A DNA stretch of 64,000 bases from Tardiphaga sp. 709 (GTDB taxonomy: Bacteria > Pseudomonadota > Alphaproteobacteria > Rhizobiales > Xanthobacteraceae), in contig NZ_CP135529.1 in assembly GCF_032401055.1 (NCBI RefSeq), positions 3,966,501 to 4,030,500 on the forward strand, in the 5' to 3' direction. The first letter of the stretch is position 1. Every line of letters starts with the position of its first letter. The notes beneath the pieces were generated by a model, which saw only the letters and a list, made by a program, of their open reading frames with translations, was not told the DNA's origin and searched no databases. A program made the position numbers and the translations under genes. Positions 52,575 through 62,410 of the stretch are shown here, piece by piece.

Positions 52575-53528
52575 ATGACCAAGGGTTTCGCATCCACGAC
52601 CGACATGACCGAGAAGAAGGTCACTTTCTCGGAGATCGGCACCGATCTCTATGCCTTCACGGCTGAAGGCGATCCGAACTCGGCTGTCATCGTCGGCGAT
52701 GACGGTTGCATCGTGTTCGACGCGCAGGCGACGCCGGCGATGGCCAACAAGGTGATCGAGCGCGTGCGGACGGTCACCGACAAGCCGATCAAATATGTCG
52801 TGTTGTCGCATTACCACGCGGTGCGCGTGCTCGGTGCGTCTGCCTATAAGGCGCAGGGTGTCGTCGCGTCCCAGGAGACCTATCGGCTGGTGGAAGAACG
52901 CGGCCAGCAGGATTGGGATTCCGAATTCGGCCGCTTTCCGCGCCTGTTCCAGGATGCCGAGAGCATCCCCGGCCTGACCTGGCCGACGCTGACCTTCGAG
53001 GGCGAGATGTCGATCTTCCTCGGCAAGCGCGAGGTGCGTCTCATGCAGCTCGGTGCCGGTCATACGTCCGGCGATATCGTTGCCTGGGTGCCGGATGCCG
53101 AGGTGATGTTCTCCGGCGATCTGATCGAATATCACTCGGCCTGCTATTGCGGCGATGCGCTGCTGCGCGAATGGCCGTCGACGCTCAACGAGATCCGGGC
53201 CTTCAACCCGAAAGCGATTGCGCCCGGTCGCGGCGATGCGCTGAAGGGGCTGGAGACGACCCGCGAGGCGATCGCGATGACGCGTGACTTCGTGATGTCG
53301 CTCTACGGTGCGGCCGAGATGTCGGTCGCCAAGGGGCGCAGCCTGAAGGAGACCATGGCGGCAACCCGCGACGTCATGGACAAGAAGTTTTCGAGCTTTG
53401 CGATCTACGAGCACTGCCTCCCGTTCAATGTATCCCGCGCCTTCGATGAAGCCTCGGGGATCGACGACCCCGTGATCTGGACCGACAAGCGCGACCGCGA
53501 AATGTGGGCCGCGCTCCAAGGAGGATGA
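52575..53528 (+). CDS. Metallo-beta-lactamase-fold protein with degraded second metal site
   Basis: A 317-residue MBL-fold protein starting at the ATG after AGGAATAG. The fold is clear ([20 protein letters not shown], then [17 protein letters not shown]). Active dizinc enzymes read HxHxDH; here the Asp and His are Val and Arg (HYHAVR). The final PGHG His is Arg (IAPGRGD). The site-1 His residues ([12 protein letters not shown]) and the bridging Asp (FSGDLI) remain. It may bind one metal or work differently. It sits 1 bp before hmgA in a tyrosine-catabolism operon, where homologues are common but unassigned. Confidence 0.87.
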   Translation: MTKGFASTTDMTEKKVTFSEIGTDLYAFTAEGDPNSAVIVGDDGCIVFDAQATPAMANKVIERVRTVTDKPIKYVVLSHYHAVRVLGASAYKAQGVVASQETYRLVEERGQQDWDSEFGRFPRLFQDAESIPGLTWPTLTFEGEMSIFLGKREVRLMQLGAGHTSGDIVAWVPDAEVMFSGDLIEYHSACYCGDALLREWPSTLNEIRAFNPKAIAPGRGDALKGLETTREAIAMTRDFVMSLYGAAEMSVAKGRSLKETMAATRDVMDKKFSSFAIYEHCLPFNVSRAFDEASGIDDPVIWTDKRDREMWAALQGG

Positions 53529-53529
53529 G

Positions 53530-54876
53530 ATGAACATCACGACCAATCCCGATCTGATCAGCCGTGCGACGTCCAATGTCACGCCGGGCTATATGTCCGG
53601 CTTTGGCAACAGCTTCGAAACGGAGGCGCTCCCCGGCGCGTTGCCCATCGGCCGCAACTCGCCGCAGCGTGCGGCCTATGGGCTTTATGCCGAGCAGCTC
53701 TCGGGCTCGCCCTTCACCGCGCCCCGCGGCACCAATGAGCGGTCCTGGCTGTATCGCATCCGCCCGTCGGTGAAACATTCGGGGCGGTTCGAGAAGGCAG
53801 ATAGCAAGCTGTGGCGCACCGCGCCGTGTCACGAGAACGATCTGCCGATCGCGCAATTGCGGTGGGATCCGGCGCCGATTCCGAAGGAGGACATGACCTT
53901 CCTGCAGGGCGTGCAGACCATGACCACGGCAGGCGACGCCGGCACCCAGGCCGGCATGGCGGCGCATGTCTATCTGATCACGAAGTCGATGGTGGATCAG
54001 CATTTCTACAATGCCGATGGCGAGCTGATGTTCGTGCTGCAGCAAGGCAACTTGTTGTTCGTCACCGAATTCGGCCGCATCGATGCTGAGCCAGGCGAGA
54101 TCGTCGTGATCCCGCGCGGCGTCAAGTTCCGCGTCGAACTCACGGGCGCCGCCGCGCGCGGCTATCTCTGCGAGAACTATGGCGGCGCTTTCACGCTGCC
54201 CGAGCGCGGACCGATCGGTGCCAATTGTCTTGCCAATGCGCGCGACTTCCTCACGCCCGTGGCCGCCTATGAAGACAAGGACACGCTGACCGAACTCTAT
54301 GTGAAATGGGGCGGCTCGCTGTTCAAGACGGTGCTGCCGCATTCGCCCATCGATGTCGTCGCCTGGCACGGCAACTATGCGCCGTATAAATACGATCTGC
54401 GCACCTTCTCGCCGGTGGGCGCCATCGGCTTCGACCATCCGGATCCGTCGATCTTTACGGTGCTAACCTCGCCGTCTGAAACCGCCGGTACCGCGAATAT
54501 CGATTTCGTGATCTTCCCGGAGCGCTGGGCGGTGGCGGAAAACACCTTCCGGCCGCCGTGGTATCACATGAATATCATGTCGGAATTCATGGGCCTGATT
54601 TACGGCGTCTATGACGCCAAGCCGCAGGGCTTCACGCCGGGCGGCATCAGCCTGCACAACATGATGCTGCCGCACGGTCCGGACCGCGAGGCCTTCGATC
54701 ACGCCAGCAATGGCGAGTTGAAGCCGGTGAAGCTCACCGGCACCATGGCCTTCATGTTCGAGACCCGCTACCCGCAGCGCGTCACGGAACACGCTGCCAC
54801 GACGGCAACGTTGCAGAGCGATTATGCGGATTGCTGGAAGGGCCTGGAGAAGCGCTTCGATCCGAACAAGCGCTAG
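53530..54876 (+). CDS. hmgA: Homogentisate 1,2-dioxygenase
   Basis: A 448-residue non-haem iron dioxygenase that opens the homogentisate ring to maleylacetoacetate in tyrosine and phenylalanine breakdown. Hallmarks are [19 protein letters not shown] and [20 protein letters not shown] at the N-terminus. The iron ligands lie in [16 protein letters not shown] (His and Glu) and [15 protein letters not shown] (His). Its stop overlaps the stop of the convergent DUF1272 gene at a shared CTAG. hppD follows 1 kb away; maleylacetoacetate isomerase and fumarylacetoacetase are not in the window. Confidence 0.97.
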   Translation: MNITTNPDLISRATSNVTPGYMSGFGNSFETEALPGALPIGRNSPQRAAYGLYAEQLSGSPFTAPRGTNERSWLYRIRPSVKHSGRFEKADSKLWRTAPCHENDLPIAQLRWDPAPIPKEDMTFLQGVQTMTTAGDAGTQAGMAAHVYLITKSMVDQHFYNADGELMFVLQQGNLLFVTEFGRIDAEPGEIVVIPRGVKFRVELTGAAARGYLCENYGGAFTLPERGPIGANCLANARDFLTPVAAYEDKDTLTELYVKWGGSLFKTVLPHSPIDVVAWHGNYAPYKYDLRTFSPVGAIGFDHPDPSIFTVLTSPSETAGTANIDFVIFPERWAVAENTFRPPWYHMNIMSEFMGLIYGVYDAKPQGFTPGGISLHNMMLPHGPDREAFDHASNGELKPVKLTGTMAFMFETRYPQRVTEHAATTATLQSDYADCWKGLEKRFDPNKR

Positions 54877-55184
54877 CGATTCTCCGGCGGAATATCCTTG
54901 ATACGCGCCGACTGCGCGGCGATGTCTTCGAGGCTGCGGGAGAGATGCACGCGCTTGTCCGACGGCGGGCGCTTGGCAACGGAAAGTCCGGGCCGCCATT
55001 CGGTGGCCGGCCGGATCGGACGCGGGGCGAAACCGCCGCCGCAGTTCGGGCACACGTTGAAGAGCTTGGTCTCCACGCAATCCGCGCAGAATGTACATTC
55101 AAAGGTGCAGATGCACGCATCGCGTGCCGCAGGCGGCAGATCCTTGTCGCAATATTCGCAGTTTGGCCGCAGCGCCAGTGCCAT
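54873..55184 (-). CDS. DUF1272 domain protein (Cys-rich zinc-ribbon type)
   Basis: A 103-residue protein from the ATG at 55184 ([20 protein letters not shown], with AGGGGAAAG upstream). Eight Cys in paired CxxC steps ([25 protein letters not shown]) match DUF1272, a probable zinc-binding domain. The C-terminus is polar with [12 protein letters not shown]. The in-frame start at 55268 would add unlikely residues. It ends 4 bp inside the end of hmgA on the other strand. Function unknown. Confidence 0.87.
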   Translation of the reverse strand: MALALRPNCEYCDKDLPPAARDACICTFECTFCADCVETKLFNVCPNCGGGFAPRPIRPATEWRPGLSVAKRPPSDKRVHLSRSLEDIAAQSARIKDIPPENR

Positions 55185-55270
55185 GCTCTTTCCCCTGCCG
55201 TTGTCGGTTGCCCATCCTTGCAGAAGCGCCGACGAAGTTGAACAGGGAATTCCGCGATCCGTCGCCAAAA

Positions 55271-55738
55271 CTAGGCCTTGAGCGGCAGCCGCGATGTTTC
55301 CTTCAAACGGTCAAGCACGATCGACGAACGCACGTGCGCGACGCTCTGATGTGGCATCAGCACATTGTTGACGAGGTCGGACAGTCCCTTGAGATCGCGC
55401 AATACGGCTTTCAGCACATAGTCGGCGTCGCCGGTGAGCGAGTAAGCCTCCTGCACCTCGTCGACCCGTTGCACCAGCGTGCGGAACTTCTTGGCATTGT
55501 CCGGCGAGTGGGTGGCCAGTTGCACCTGGATGAAGGCGATCACGTTGAAGCCGAGCGCGTCCGATGACAGATCGGCGTGATAACCGGAGATCACTTTCTC
55601 CTCCTCGAGTCGCATCCGGCGCCGCGAGCATTGCGAGGCAGAGAGGCCGACGGCATCGGCGAGCTGCTGATTGGTCAGCCGGCCGTCGTTCTGCAGTGCG
55701 GCCAGCATCTTGAGATCGAAAGCGTCCACCGGGATCAT
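55271..55738 (-). CDS. Lrp/AsnC-family regulator divergent from hppD
   Basis: A 155-residue Lrp/AsnC protein. The HTH reads DLKMLAALQNDGRLTNQQLA then AVGLSASQCSRRRMRLEEEK, and the RAM domain includes VDEVQEAYSLTGDADYVLKA. It starts 133 bp from the hppD ATG on the opposite strand. The arrangement mirrors lrp/alr-dadA at 4174-5967, so it probably regulates hppD in response to an aromatic amino acid or its keto acid. Confidence 0.93.
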   Translation of the reverse strand: MIPVDAFDLKMLAALQNDGRLTNQQLADAVGLSASQCSRRRMRLEEEKVISGYHADLSSDALGFNVIAFIQVQLATHSPDNAKKFRTLVQRVDEVQEAYSLTGDADYVLKAVLRDLKGLSDLVNNVLMPHQSVAHVRSSIVLDRLKETSRLPLKA

Positions 55739-55767
55739 GCGTCAAAAGCCTCTTTTATGCGTGAATC

Positions 55768-55807
55768 GTGCATGAATATCGCATATTCTATCCGAGTTTG
55801 CATGCAC
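55768..55807. promoter_or_regulatory. Inverted repeat, candidate Lrp operator of hppD
   Basis: GTGCATG (55768-55774) and CATGCAC (55801-55807) are perfect arms flanking a 26-bp AT-rich centre containing GCATATTC. They lie between the divergent lrp and hppD genes. AT-rich centres between flanking half-sites suit Lrp-type binding. The role is inferred. Confidence 0.4.
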
Positions 55808-55871
55808 CTTGCGTCGCAAACGACCGACACTCCAGCCAAGCGATAATGCAAATCAGCTTCGGGAGATCACC

Positions 55872-56996
55872 ATGGGTCCGTTTCCGCACGACGCGCCGGC
55901 CGCCACCATCTCGGCACATAATCCGATGGGCACCGACGGCTTTGAATTCGTCGAATACGCGCATCCGAGGCCCGAAGAACTCCACGCCCTGTTCAGGCTG
56001 ATGGGCTATGTGCCGGTCGCGAAGCACAAGACCAGGAAGATCACGGTCTATCGTCAGGGCGACATCAACTATCTCGTCAACGAAGAGCCCGGAACTCACG
56101 GCTTCAATTTCGTCGCCGCGCACGGCCCCTGCGCGCCGTCGATGGCTTTCCGAGTCGTCGATGCGCAGGCGGCCTATGACCGCGCGATTTTGCTCGGTGC
56201 CGAGCCGGCGGATGCGATCGCAGCGCAGAAGACGCTCGACGTGCCGGCCATCAAGGGCATCGGCGGCAGCCTGCTGTATTTCGTCGATCGCTACGGCGCC
56301 AAGGGCTCGGCCTATGATCATGAATTCACATGGCTCGGCGCCAAGAATCCGCGTCCTGAGGGCGCCGGCCTGTTCTATCTCGATCACCTCACCCATAACG
56401 TCCATCGCGGCCGCATGGATGTCTGGACCGGCTTCTACGAGAAGCTGTTCAACTTCCGCCAGATTCGCTTCTTCGACATCGAGGGCCGCGCCTCGGGCCT
56501 GTTCTCGCGCGCGCTCACCAGTCCGGACGGCAAGATCCGGATTCCGATCAACGAGGATGCCGGCGATGCCGGCCAGATCGAGGAATATCTCAATACGTAT
56601 CACGGCGAGGGCATCCAGCACATCGCCTGCGGCGTAACGGATATCTACACCACCATCGAGAAGCTGCGAGCCGACGGCCTGCCCTTCATGCCGGCGCCGC
56701 CCGAGACCTATTTCGAGAAGATTGACGCGCGCCTGCCGAAACATGGCGAGGACGTGCCGCGGCTGCAGAAGAACGGCATCCTGATCGACGGCGAGGGCGT
56801 GGTCGCAGGCGGCGAGACCAAGGTGCTGCTGCAGATCTTCTCGGCCAATGCGATCGGCCCCATTTTCTTCGAATTCATCCAGCGCAAGGGTGATGACGGA
56901 TTCGGCGAGGGCAATTTCAAGGCGCTGTTCGAGTCGATCGAGGAAGATCAGATCAGGCGCGGCGTGCTGCACGTGGCGGACAAGACCGCGGCGTAG
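55872..56996 (+). CDS. hppD: 4-Hydroxyphenylpyruvate dioxygenase
   Basis: A 374-residue Fe(II) dioxygenase with two vicinal-oxygen-chelate domains. It converts 4-hydroxyphenylpyruvate from tyrosine transamination into homogentisate, the substrate of the nearby hmgA. The iron ligands are visible as YLDHLTHNVHRG (His), IQHIACGVTDIY (His) and PIFFEFIQRKG (Glu), with the substrate loop GFGEGNFKALFESIE before the C-terminal helix. GGGAG precedes the ATG at 55872. It is alone on its strand, with the Lrp-type regulator divergent. Confidence 0.97.
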   Translation: MGPFPHDAPAATISAHNPMGTDGFEFVEYAHPRPEELHALFRLMGYVPVAKHKTRKITVYRQGDINYLVNEEPGTHGFNFVAAHGPCAPSMAFRVVDAQAAYDRAILLGAEPADAIAAQKTLDVPAIKGIGGSLLYFVDRYGAKGSAYDHEFTWLGAKNPRPEGAGLFYLDHLTHNVHRGRMDVWTGFYEKLFNFRQIRFFDIEGRASGLFSRALTSPDGKIRIPINEDAGDAGQIEEYLNTYHGEGIQHIACGVTDIYTTIEKLRADGLPFMPAPPETYFEKIDARLPKHGEDVPRLQKNGILIDGEGVVAGGETKVLLQIFSANAIGPIFFEFIQRKGDDGFGEGNFKALFESIEEDQIRRGVLHVADKTAA

Positions 56997-57002
56997 TTCT
57001 TA

Positions 57003-57118
57003 TCCCTCCCCCTTGCGGGGAGGGTGGCCGGCCAAAGGCCGGGCGGGTGGGGGTGCGCCGCACTCAGGTCCGCGCTTGTGGCACCCCCTCCCTAACCCTC
57101 CCGCGCAAGGGGGAGGGA
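57003..57118. repeat. Palindromic element with 15-bp perfect arms
   Basis: TCCCTCCCCCTTGCG (57003-57017) and its exact reverse complement (57104-57118) flank a mosaic of GC-rich palindromes (GGCCGGCC...). It lies between the convergent hppD and racemase genes and ends 1 bp before the racemase stop. It could terminate both transcripts. Confidence 0.8.
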
Positions 57119-57119
57119 A

Positions 57120-58229
57120 CTACAGCGATCCCCACTCCTTCACCGCGTCACCCAGCTCCACCTTCAATGCCGGCCGTGCTGCCGACGGCGTGCGTGAGAA
57201 CCGCGGTGCGGGCGCCGGCTGTGTCGCGCCTTCGTGCTGGATGAAGACTTCGCGTGCCACCATGTGCGGGTGCTTCGTCGCTTCCGACATGGTCAGCACC
57301 GGCGCGAAGCACACATCGGTGCCTTCCATGATCTTTGACCACTCGTCGCGGCTTTTGGTCTTGAACACCGCGGTGAGCTTGTCCTTCACCGCGGCCCAGT
57401 TTGTCGAGTCCATGTGATTGTCGTAGCAGGCCTCCGAAAGCCCGGCGAGTTCGCGCAGCTCGGCATAGAATTGCGGCTCAATGGAGCCGATCGAGATGAA
57501 GTTGCCGCAGCTGCATTCATAAACGCCGTAAAAATGTGCACCGCCGTCGAGCATGTTGCTCTCGCGGGCTTCCTTCCAGCGACCGGCCGCGGTCATGTCG
57601 AAGAACATGGTGATCAAGGATGCCGCGCCGTCGCACATGGCCGCGTCCACCACCTGGCCCTGGCCGGAGCGGCTGGCTTCCAGCATGGCCGCGAGCATGC
57701 CCATCACGAGATACATCGAGCCGCCGCCGAAATCGCCGACCAGATTCAATGGTGGCACGGGCTTGTCGGCGCCGCCGATGGCGGCGAGCGCCCCGGTGAT
57801 GGAGATGTAGTTGATGTCATGGCCGGCGGCCTGCGCCAGCGGGCCGTGCTGGCCCCAACCGGTCATGCGGCCATAGACCAGCTTCTTGTTGCGGCCGAGG
57901 ACGACATCCGGTCCAAGGCCGAGGCGTTCCATCACGCCGGGGCGATAGCCTTCCACCAGCGCATCGGCGCTATCGAGCAGCGACAGAACCTGTGCAATGG
58001 CGGCCTTGTCCTTGAGATCGACCTCGATCACCTTGCGGCCGCGTGACGCCGCGCCCTTCGGCATCTGCTTCGGGCGTACCAGCGTAATCACTTCGGCGCC
58101 CATATCGGCGAGCAGCATGCAGGCGAACGGACCGGGGCCGATGCCGGCGAATTCGACGATGCGTGTGCCCTTGAGCGGGCCGGTGGCTTTGGCCTGTGGT
58201 CGCGACGACGCGAGGGTGGTGTCCTGCAC
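57120..58229 (-). CDS. Alpha-methylacyl-CoA racemase (CoA-transferase family III fold)
   Basis: From a GTG at 58229 (Val-Gln-Asp-Thr) it is 369 residues, the usual family size; the start is uncertain because no ATG is suitably placed, though GGGAAAC precedes the GTG. The CaiB/BaiF fold is evident, and the racemase catalytic residues match: His in AAGHDINYISITG, Asp in LNLVGDFGGGSMYL and Glu in SIEPQFYAEL. The N-terminal GTRIVEFAGIGPGPFACMLL is typical. It epimerises 2-methyl branched acyl-CoAs before beta-oxidation. A strong terminator separates it from the upstream cox operon. Confidence 0.9.
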   Translation of the reverse strand: MQDTTLASSRPQAKATGPLKGTRIVEFAGIGPGPFACMLLADMGAEVITLVRPKQMPKGAASRGRKVIEVDLKDKAAIAQVLSLLDSADALVEGYRPGVMERLGLGPDVVLGRNKKLVYGRMTGWGQHGPLAQAAGHDINYISITGALAAIGGADKPVPPLNLVGDFGGGSMYLVMGMLAAMLEASRSGQGQVVDAAMCDGAASLITMFFDMTAAGRWKEARESNMLDGGAHFYGVYECSCGNFISIGSIEPQFYAELRELAGLSEACYDNHMDSTNWAAVKDKLTAVFKTKSRDEWSKIMEGTDVCFAPVLTMSEATKHPHMVAREVFIQHEGATQPAPAPRFSRTPSAARPALKVELGDAVKEWGSL

Positions 58230-58363
58230 TTGTGTTTCCCATGCTTGATATTGGTCGTCGATGGCGACGGGCCGATTTGCCGGAAACTGTCTATGCTGGA
58301 GGTGACAAGGGCAAGAAGCTTTTGGCCGCAATCCTGCATGCGGCCATGCTGCGGCACTGCACA

Positions 58364-58392
58364 AAAATGCGCGCAGTGCTCGCGCGCATTTT
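58364..58392 (-). terminator. Rho-independent terminator after the cox operon
   Basis: AAAATGCGCGC (58364-58374) and GCGCGCATTTT (58382-58392) form a perfect 11-bp stem with a 7-base loop. On the minus strand it is followed by a T-run (plus-strand AAAAA at 58363-58367). It lies 17 bp after the coxM-like stop and closes that operon before the racemase gene. Confidence 0.85.
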
Positions 58393-58408
58393 GCCGTTTG
58401 ATGGAATG

Positions 58409-59209
58409 TCAGCCGGCCGCTTCCACCGCGCGCTGTGCCATCACCTTGATGAGATTGGCGCGATATTCCGCCGAGCCATGGATGTCACCCATCAACCCGT
58501 CGGCTGAGATCTTTACGCTATCCAGCGCTCCCGCCGACCAGTTCGCCTTCAGTGCCGCTTCGATCGCCGGCACGCGCATCACGCCGCTCTGCGATGCGCC
58601 GGTGGCTGCGACACGGACTTCGCCGGATTTTGTCTGGGCGACGAACACCGCGGTGAGTGCGAAACGCGACGCCGGGTGGCGCATCTTGGCGTAGCCGGCC
58701 TTGGCCGGAATGGGGAACGACACGGATGTGATGATCTCGTCCTCTTCCAGCGCCGTCGAGAACAGGCCCTGGAAGAAATCGTCGCCTTTGATCTCGCGTT
58801 TGTTGGTTTTGATGCTGGCATTCAGCGCCAGTACAGCGGCGGGATAATCGGCGGCGGGATCGTTATTGGCAATCGAACCGCCGATGGTGCCGCGATAGCG
58901 CACGGCAGGGTCGCCGAGCACCGACGTCAGATGCACGATCGCCGGGATCGCTTTCTTTGCCGCGGGGCTCTGCGTGATGTCGTAATAGGTCGTCGCCGCC
59001 TTGATGATCAGCGCGTCGGATGTTGCCTCGACGCCGATCAAGTCCTTGATCTTGGCAAGGTCGATAACATCCGATGGTGCCGCAAGACGCTGCTTCATCA
59101 CGGGGATCAGCGTGTGGCCACCGGCGAGATACTTGGCCTCGGGATGTTTGGCGAACAGCGCCGCTGCTTCGTCGATGCTGGCGGGGCGGTGATAAGTGGT
59201 CTCGTACAT
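58409..59209 (-). CDS. Molybdenum hydroxylase FAD subunit (CoxM-like)
   Basis: A 266-residue FAD-binding subunit of the xanthine dehydrogenase / CO dehydrogenase family. The PCMH-type FAD fold shows KYLAGGHTLIPVMKQRLAAP near residue 27 and RGTIGGSIANNDPAADYPA near 103. It accepts electrons from the 2Fe-2S subunit and passes them to an acceptor. It is third in the operon (coxS-, coxL-, coxM-like order), 12 bp after the large subunit, which is the gene order of the form II group. Confidence 0.93.
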   Translation of the reverse strand: MYETTYHRPASIDEAAALFAKHPEAKYLAGGHTLIPVMKQRLAAPSDVIDLAKIKDLIGVEATSDALIIKAATTYYDITQSPAAKKAIPAIVHLTSVLGDPAVRYRGTIGGSIANNDPAADYPAAVLALNASIKTNKREIKGDDFFQGLFSTALEEDEIITSVSFPIPAKAGYAKMRHPASRFALTAVFVAQTKSGEVRVAATGASQSGVMRVPAIEAALKANWSAGALDSVKISADGLMGDIHGSAEYRANLIKVMAQRAVEAAG

Positions 59210-59221
59210 CGTGCTGCTCCC

Positions 59222-61576
59222 TTATTCCGCTGCCTGCTGCAATTGCAGCGCTTCCCAGACACGGCCGGGCGTCGCCGGCATCTCGATCTTGTTGTGGCCA
59301 AGTGCATCGGTGATGGCGTTGATCACCGCGGGTGAGGAACCGATCGCGCCGGCCTCACCGCAACCTTTCACGCCGAGCGGATTGCCCGGGCAGAGCGTCG
59401 TGGTGTGCGAGACCCGGAACGACGGCACGTCGTCGGCGCGGGGCATGGCGTAATCCATGAACGACGCCGTCACCGGCTGGCCGTTATCGTCGTAGATAGC
59501 GCTTTCGAGCATCGCCTGGCCGATGCCCTGGGCAAGGCCGCCATGGACCTGGCCTTCCACGATCATCGGATTGATCAGCCGGCCGAAGTCATCGACCGCA
59601 ACGAAGTCGACAATGTCGGTCTTGCCGGTGCCGGGATCGATCTCGACCTCGCAGATATAGGCGCCGGCCGGGAAGGTGAAGTTGGTGGGATCGTAGAACG
59701 CGCCTTCCTTCAGGCCGGGCTCCATGCCGTCAGGCAGATTGTGCGCGGTATAGGCCGCGAGTGCCACCATCGGCAGCGCGATCGCCTTGTCGGTGCCGGC
59801 GACCTTGAACTCGCCATTCTCGATGACGATGTCGCCTTCGGAGGCTTCGAGCAGATGCGCGGCGATCTTCTTCGCCTTGGCTTCCACTTTCTCCATCGCC
59901 TTGAAGATCGCGGACATGCCGACCGCTGCCGAGCGCGAACCATAGGTGCCCATGCCGAACTGCACTTTATCAGTGTCGCCATGCACGATCTGCACCTGAT
60001 CGACGGAGATGCCGAGCCTGTCAGCGACCAGCTGCGCGAAGGTCGTCTCGTGACCCTGACCGTGGCTGTGCGAGCCCGTCAGCACTTCGATGGTGCCGAC
60101 CGGATTGACACGGACTTCCGCGGATTCCCACAGGCCGACGCCGGCGCCGAGCGAGCCGACGGCCTTGGACGGCGCGATGCCGCAGGCCTCGATATAGCAG
60201 GAGAAGCCAAGCCCGCGCAGTTTGCCGGCTGCTTTCGCCTTGGCCTTCCGCGCCGGGAAGCCGGCATAGTCGATCGCCTTCAGCGCCGCGTCGAGCGACG
60301 CGCCGAAGTCGCCGATGTCATAGGCCATGATCACCGGCGTCTGATGCGGGAACTGGGTGACGAAGTTGATGCGGCGCAGTTCCGCGGGATCGACCTTCAA
60401 CTGACGCGCCGATGTCTCCATCAGTCGCTCCACCAGATAGCTCGCTTCCGGCCGTCCGGCGCCGCGATAGGCATCGACCGGCGTGGTGTTGGTATAGACG
60501 CCCATCACCTCGGCATAGATGGTCGGGATATTGTACTGGCCCGACAGCAGCGTGGCGTAGAGATAGGTCGGCACCGAGGACGAGAACAGCGACATATAGG
60601 CGCCGAAATTGGCGTGGGTCTTCACCCGCAGGCTCAGGATCTTGTTGTTGGCGTCGAACGCCATCTCGGCATGGGACATGTGATCGCGGCCATGCGCGTC
60701 GGTGAGGAAGGCTTCCGTGCGGTCGCCGGTCCATTTCACCGGGCGACGCACTTTCTTGGAGGCCCAGAGTGCGACCATTTCCTCGGGATAGATGAAGATC
60801 TTCGACCCGAAGCCTCCGCCGACGTCGGGGGCGATCACGCGCAGCTTGTGTTCCTGCGCCACGTTATAGAACGCTGACAGCACCAAGCGCGCCACATGCG
60901 GATTCTGCGATGTCGTGTGAAGCGTGAAGTGCTCCTCAGCTTCGTCATATTCCGCGACGGCCGCGCGGGGCTCCATCGCATTCGGCACCAGGCGGTTATT
61001 GGTCAGGTCCAGCGAGACGACAGTGGCGGCCTTGCTGAAGGCGTCCTTGGTCAGCTTCTCGTCGCCGATCGCCCAGTCATAGACCACGTTGCCTGGCGCC
61101 TCCGGATGCAGTTGCGGCGCGCCCGGGGCGAGCGCTGCGGTCATGCTGCTGACGGCAGGGAGTTCTTCATAAGTCACGACCACGGCCTCAGCCGCATCCT
61201 TCGCCTGGTTCTTTGTCTCGGCGATCACTACGGCGACCGCCTGTCCGACGAAGCGCACCGTGTCCGGGGCCATCGCCGGCCATGCGCCCATTTTCATCGG
61301 CGTGCCGTCCTTGGAAGACACCGCCCAGCCGCAGATCAGGTTGCCGATCTTGTCGTCCACCAGTTGCTGTGCGGTCAGCACATCGACAACGCCCGGCATG
61401 TCCTTCGCCGCGGAGGCGTCGATGCCTTTGACCTTGGCATGGGCATGCGGGCTGCGGATGAAATGCGCGTGGGTGAGGCCGACGATCTTGACGTCGTCGA
61501 CATAGCGGCCGCGGCCGGTGATGAATCGCTTGTCTTCCTTGCGCGCAACGCGTGCGCCGATGCCTTCAACGCCCAT
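59222..61576 (-). CDS. Molybdenum hydroxylase large subunit (CoxL-like, form II)
   Basis: A 784-residue molybdopterin-cytosine-dinucleotide subunit. The active-site loop reads [12 protein letters not shown], which is the form II pattern, not the AYxCSFR loop of proven CO dehydrogenase. Other landmarks are [15 protein letters not shown] (Mo-cofactor), [29 protein letters not shown] and the catalytic Glu in [19 protein letters not shown]. The substrate is therefore not CO with any certainty; purines, aldehydes and N-heterocycles are used by relatives. It lies between the 2Fe-2S and FAD subunits. Confidence 0.95.
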   Translation of the reverse strand: MGVEGIGARVARKEDKRFITGRGRYVDDVKIVGLTHAHFIRSPHAHAKVKGIDASAAKDMPGVVDVLTAQQLVDDKIGNLICGWAVSSKDGTPMKMGAWPAMAPDTVRFVGQAVAVVIAETKNQAKDAAEAVVVTYEELPAVSSMTAALAPGAPQLHPEAPGNVVYDWAIGDEKLTKDAFSKAATVVSLDLTNNRLVPNAMEPRAAVAEYDEAEEHFTLHTTSQNPHVARLVLSAFYNVAQEHKLRVIAPDVGGGFGSKIFIYPEEMVALWASKKVRRPVKWTGDRTEAFLTDAHGRDHMSHAEMAFDANNKILSLRVKTHANFGAYMSLFSSSVPTYLYATLLSGQYNIPTIYAEVMGVYTNTTPVDAYRGAGRPEASYLVERLMETSARQLKVDPAELRRINFVTQFPHQTPVIMAYDIGDFGASLDAALKAIDYAGFPARKAKAKAAGKLRGLGFSCYIEACGIAPSKAVGSLGAGVGLWESAEVRVNPVGTIEVLTGSHSHGQGHETTFAQLVADRLGISVDQVQIVHGDTDKVQFGMGTYGSRSAAVGMSAIFKAMEKVEAKAKKIAAHLLEASEGDIVIENGEFKVAGTDKAIALPMVALAAYTAHNLPDGMEPGLKEGAFYDPTNFTFPAGAYICEVEIDPGTGKTDIVDFVAVDDFGRLINPMIVEGQVHGGLAQGIGQAMLESAIYDDNGQPVTASFMDYAMPRADDVPSFRVSHTTTLCPGNPLGVKGCGEAGAIGSSPAVINAITDALGHNKIEMPATPGRVWEALQLQQAAE

Positions 61577-61664
61577 CTCATGGGTCTCCCTGCCGGAGTT
61601 TTTGATTGTCCGCGCTTTCCATCGAAAGGCGCGGTTGGCTCAGCTCAGATCAATGCGCTGCGGC

Positions 61665-62150
<486 letters not shown>

Positions 62151-62410
62151 GCAGACCTCCCGGTATTTTTTAATTATTCCAATTAGAAGCGCGGTCCGGA
62201 AAGTTTGCAACTGGGAATTTGGTGGGGCGACTTTCTCCCCTCTCTCCCAGCGCAGCGAAGCTGCGCGCCGCGGGCGAAGGGAAAGTCACGCGTATCCCTC
62301 CTGCAAATTTGTGCCTTTATATCCGCAAGCTGCGATGCTCTAGTCGCGGCGCAATAAAGGCCGCAAGCGATTGCGGACAATAACAATTCCGCGACGAGGA
62401 GTTTTCGGGA

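Noticed and set aside
59405-60877. 490-codon open frame on the plus strand opposite the coxL-like gene
   Set aside because: Same GC-bias shadow effect: Arg/Asp/His/Gln rich, no domain, fully inside a conserved molybdenum enzyme gene.
59222-61576. Naming the large subunit as aerobic CO dehydrogenase
   Set aside because: The active-site loop is AYRGAGR, not AYxCSFR, so CO as substrate is not supported by sequence.
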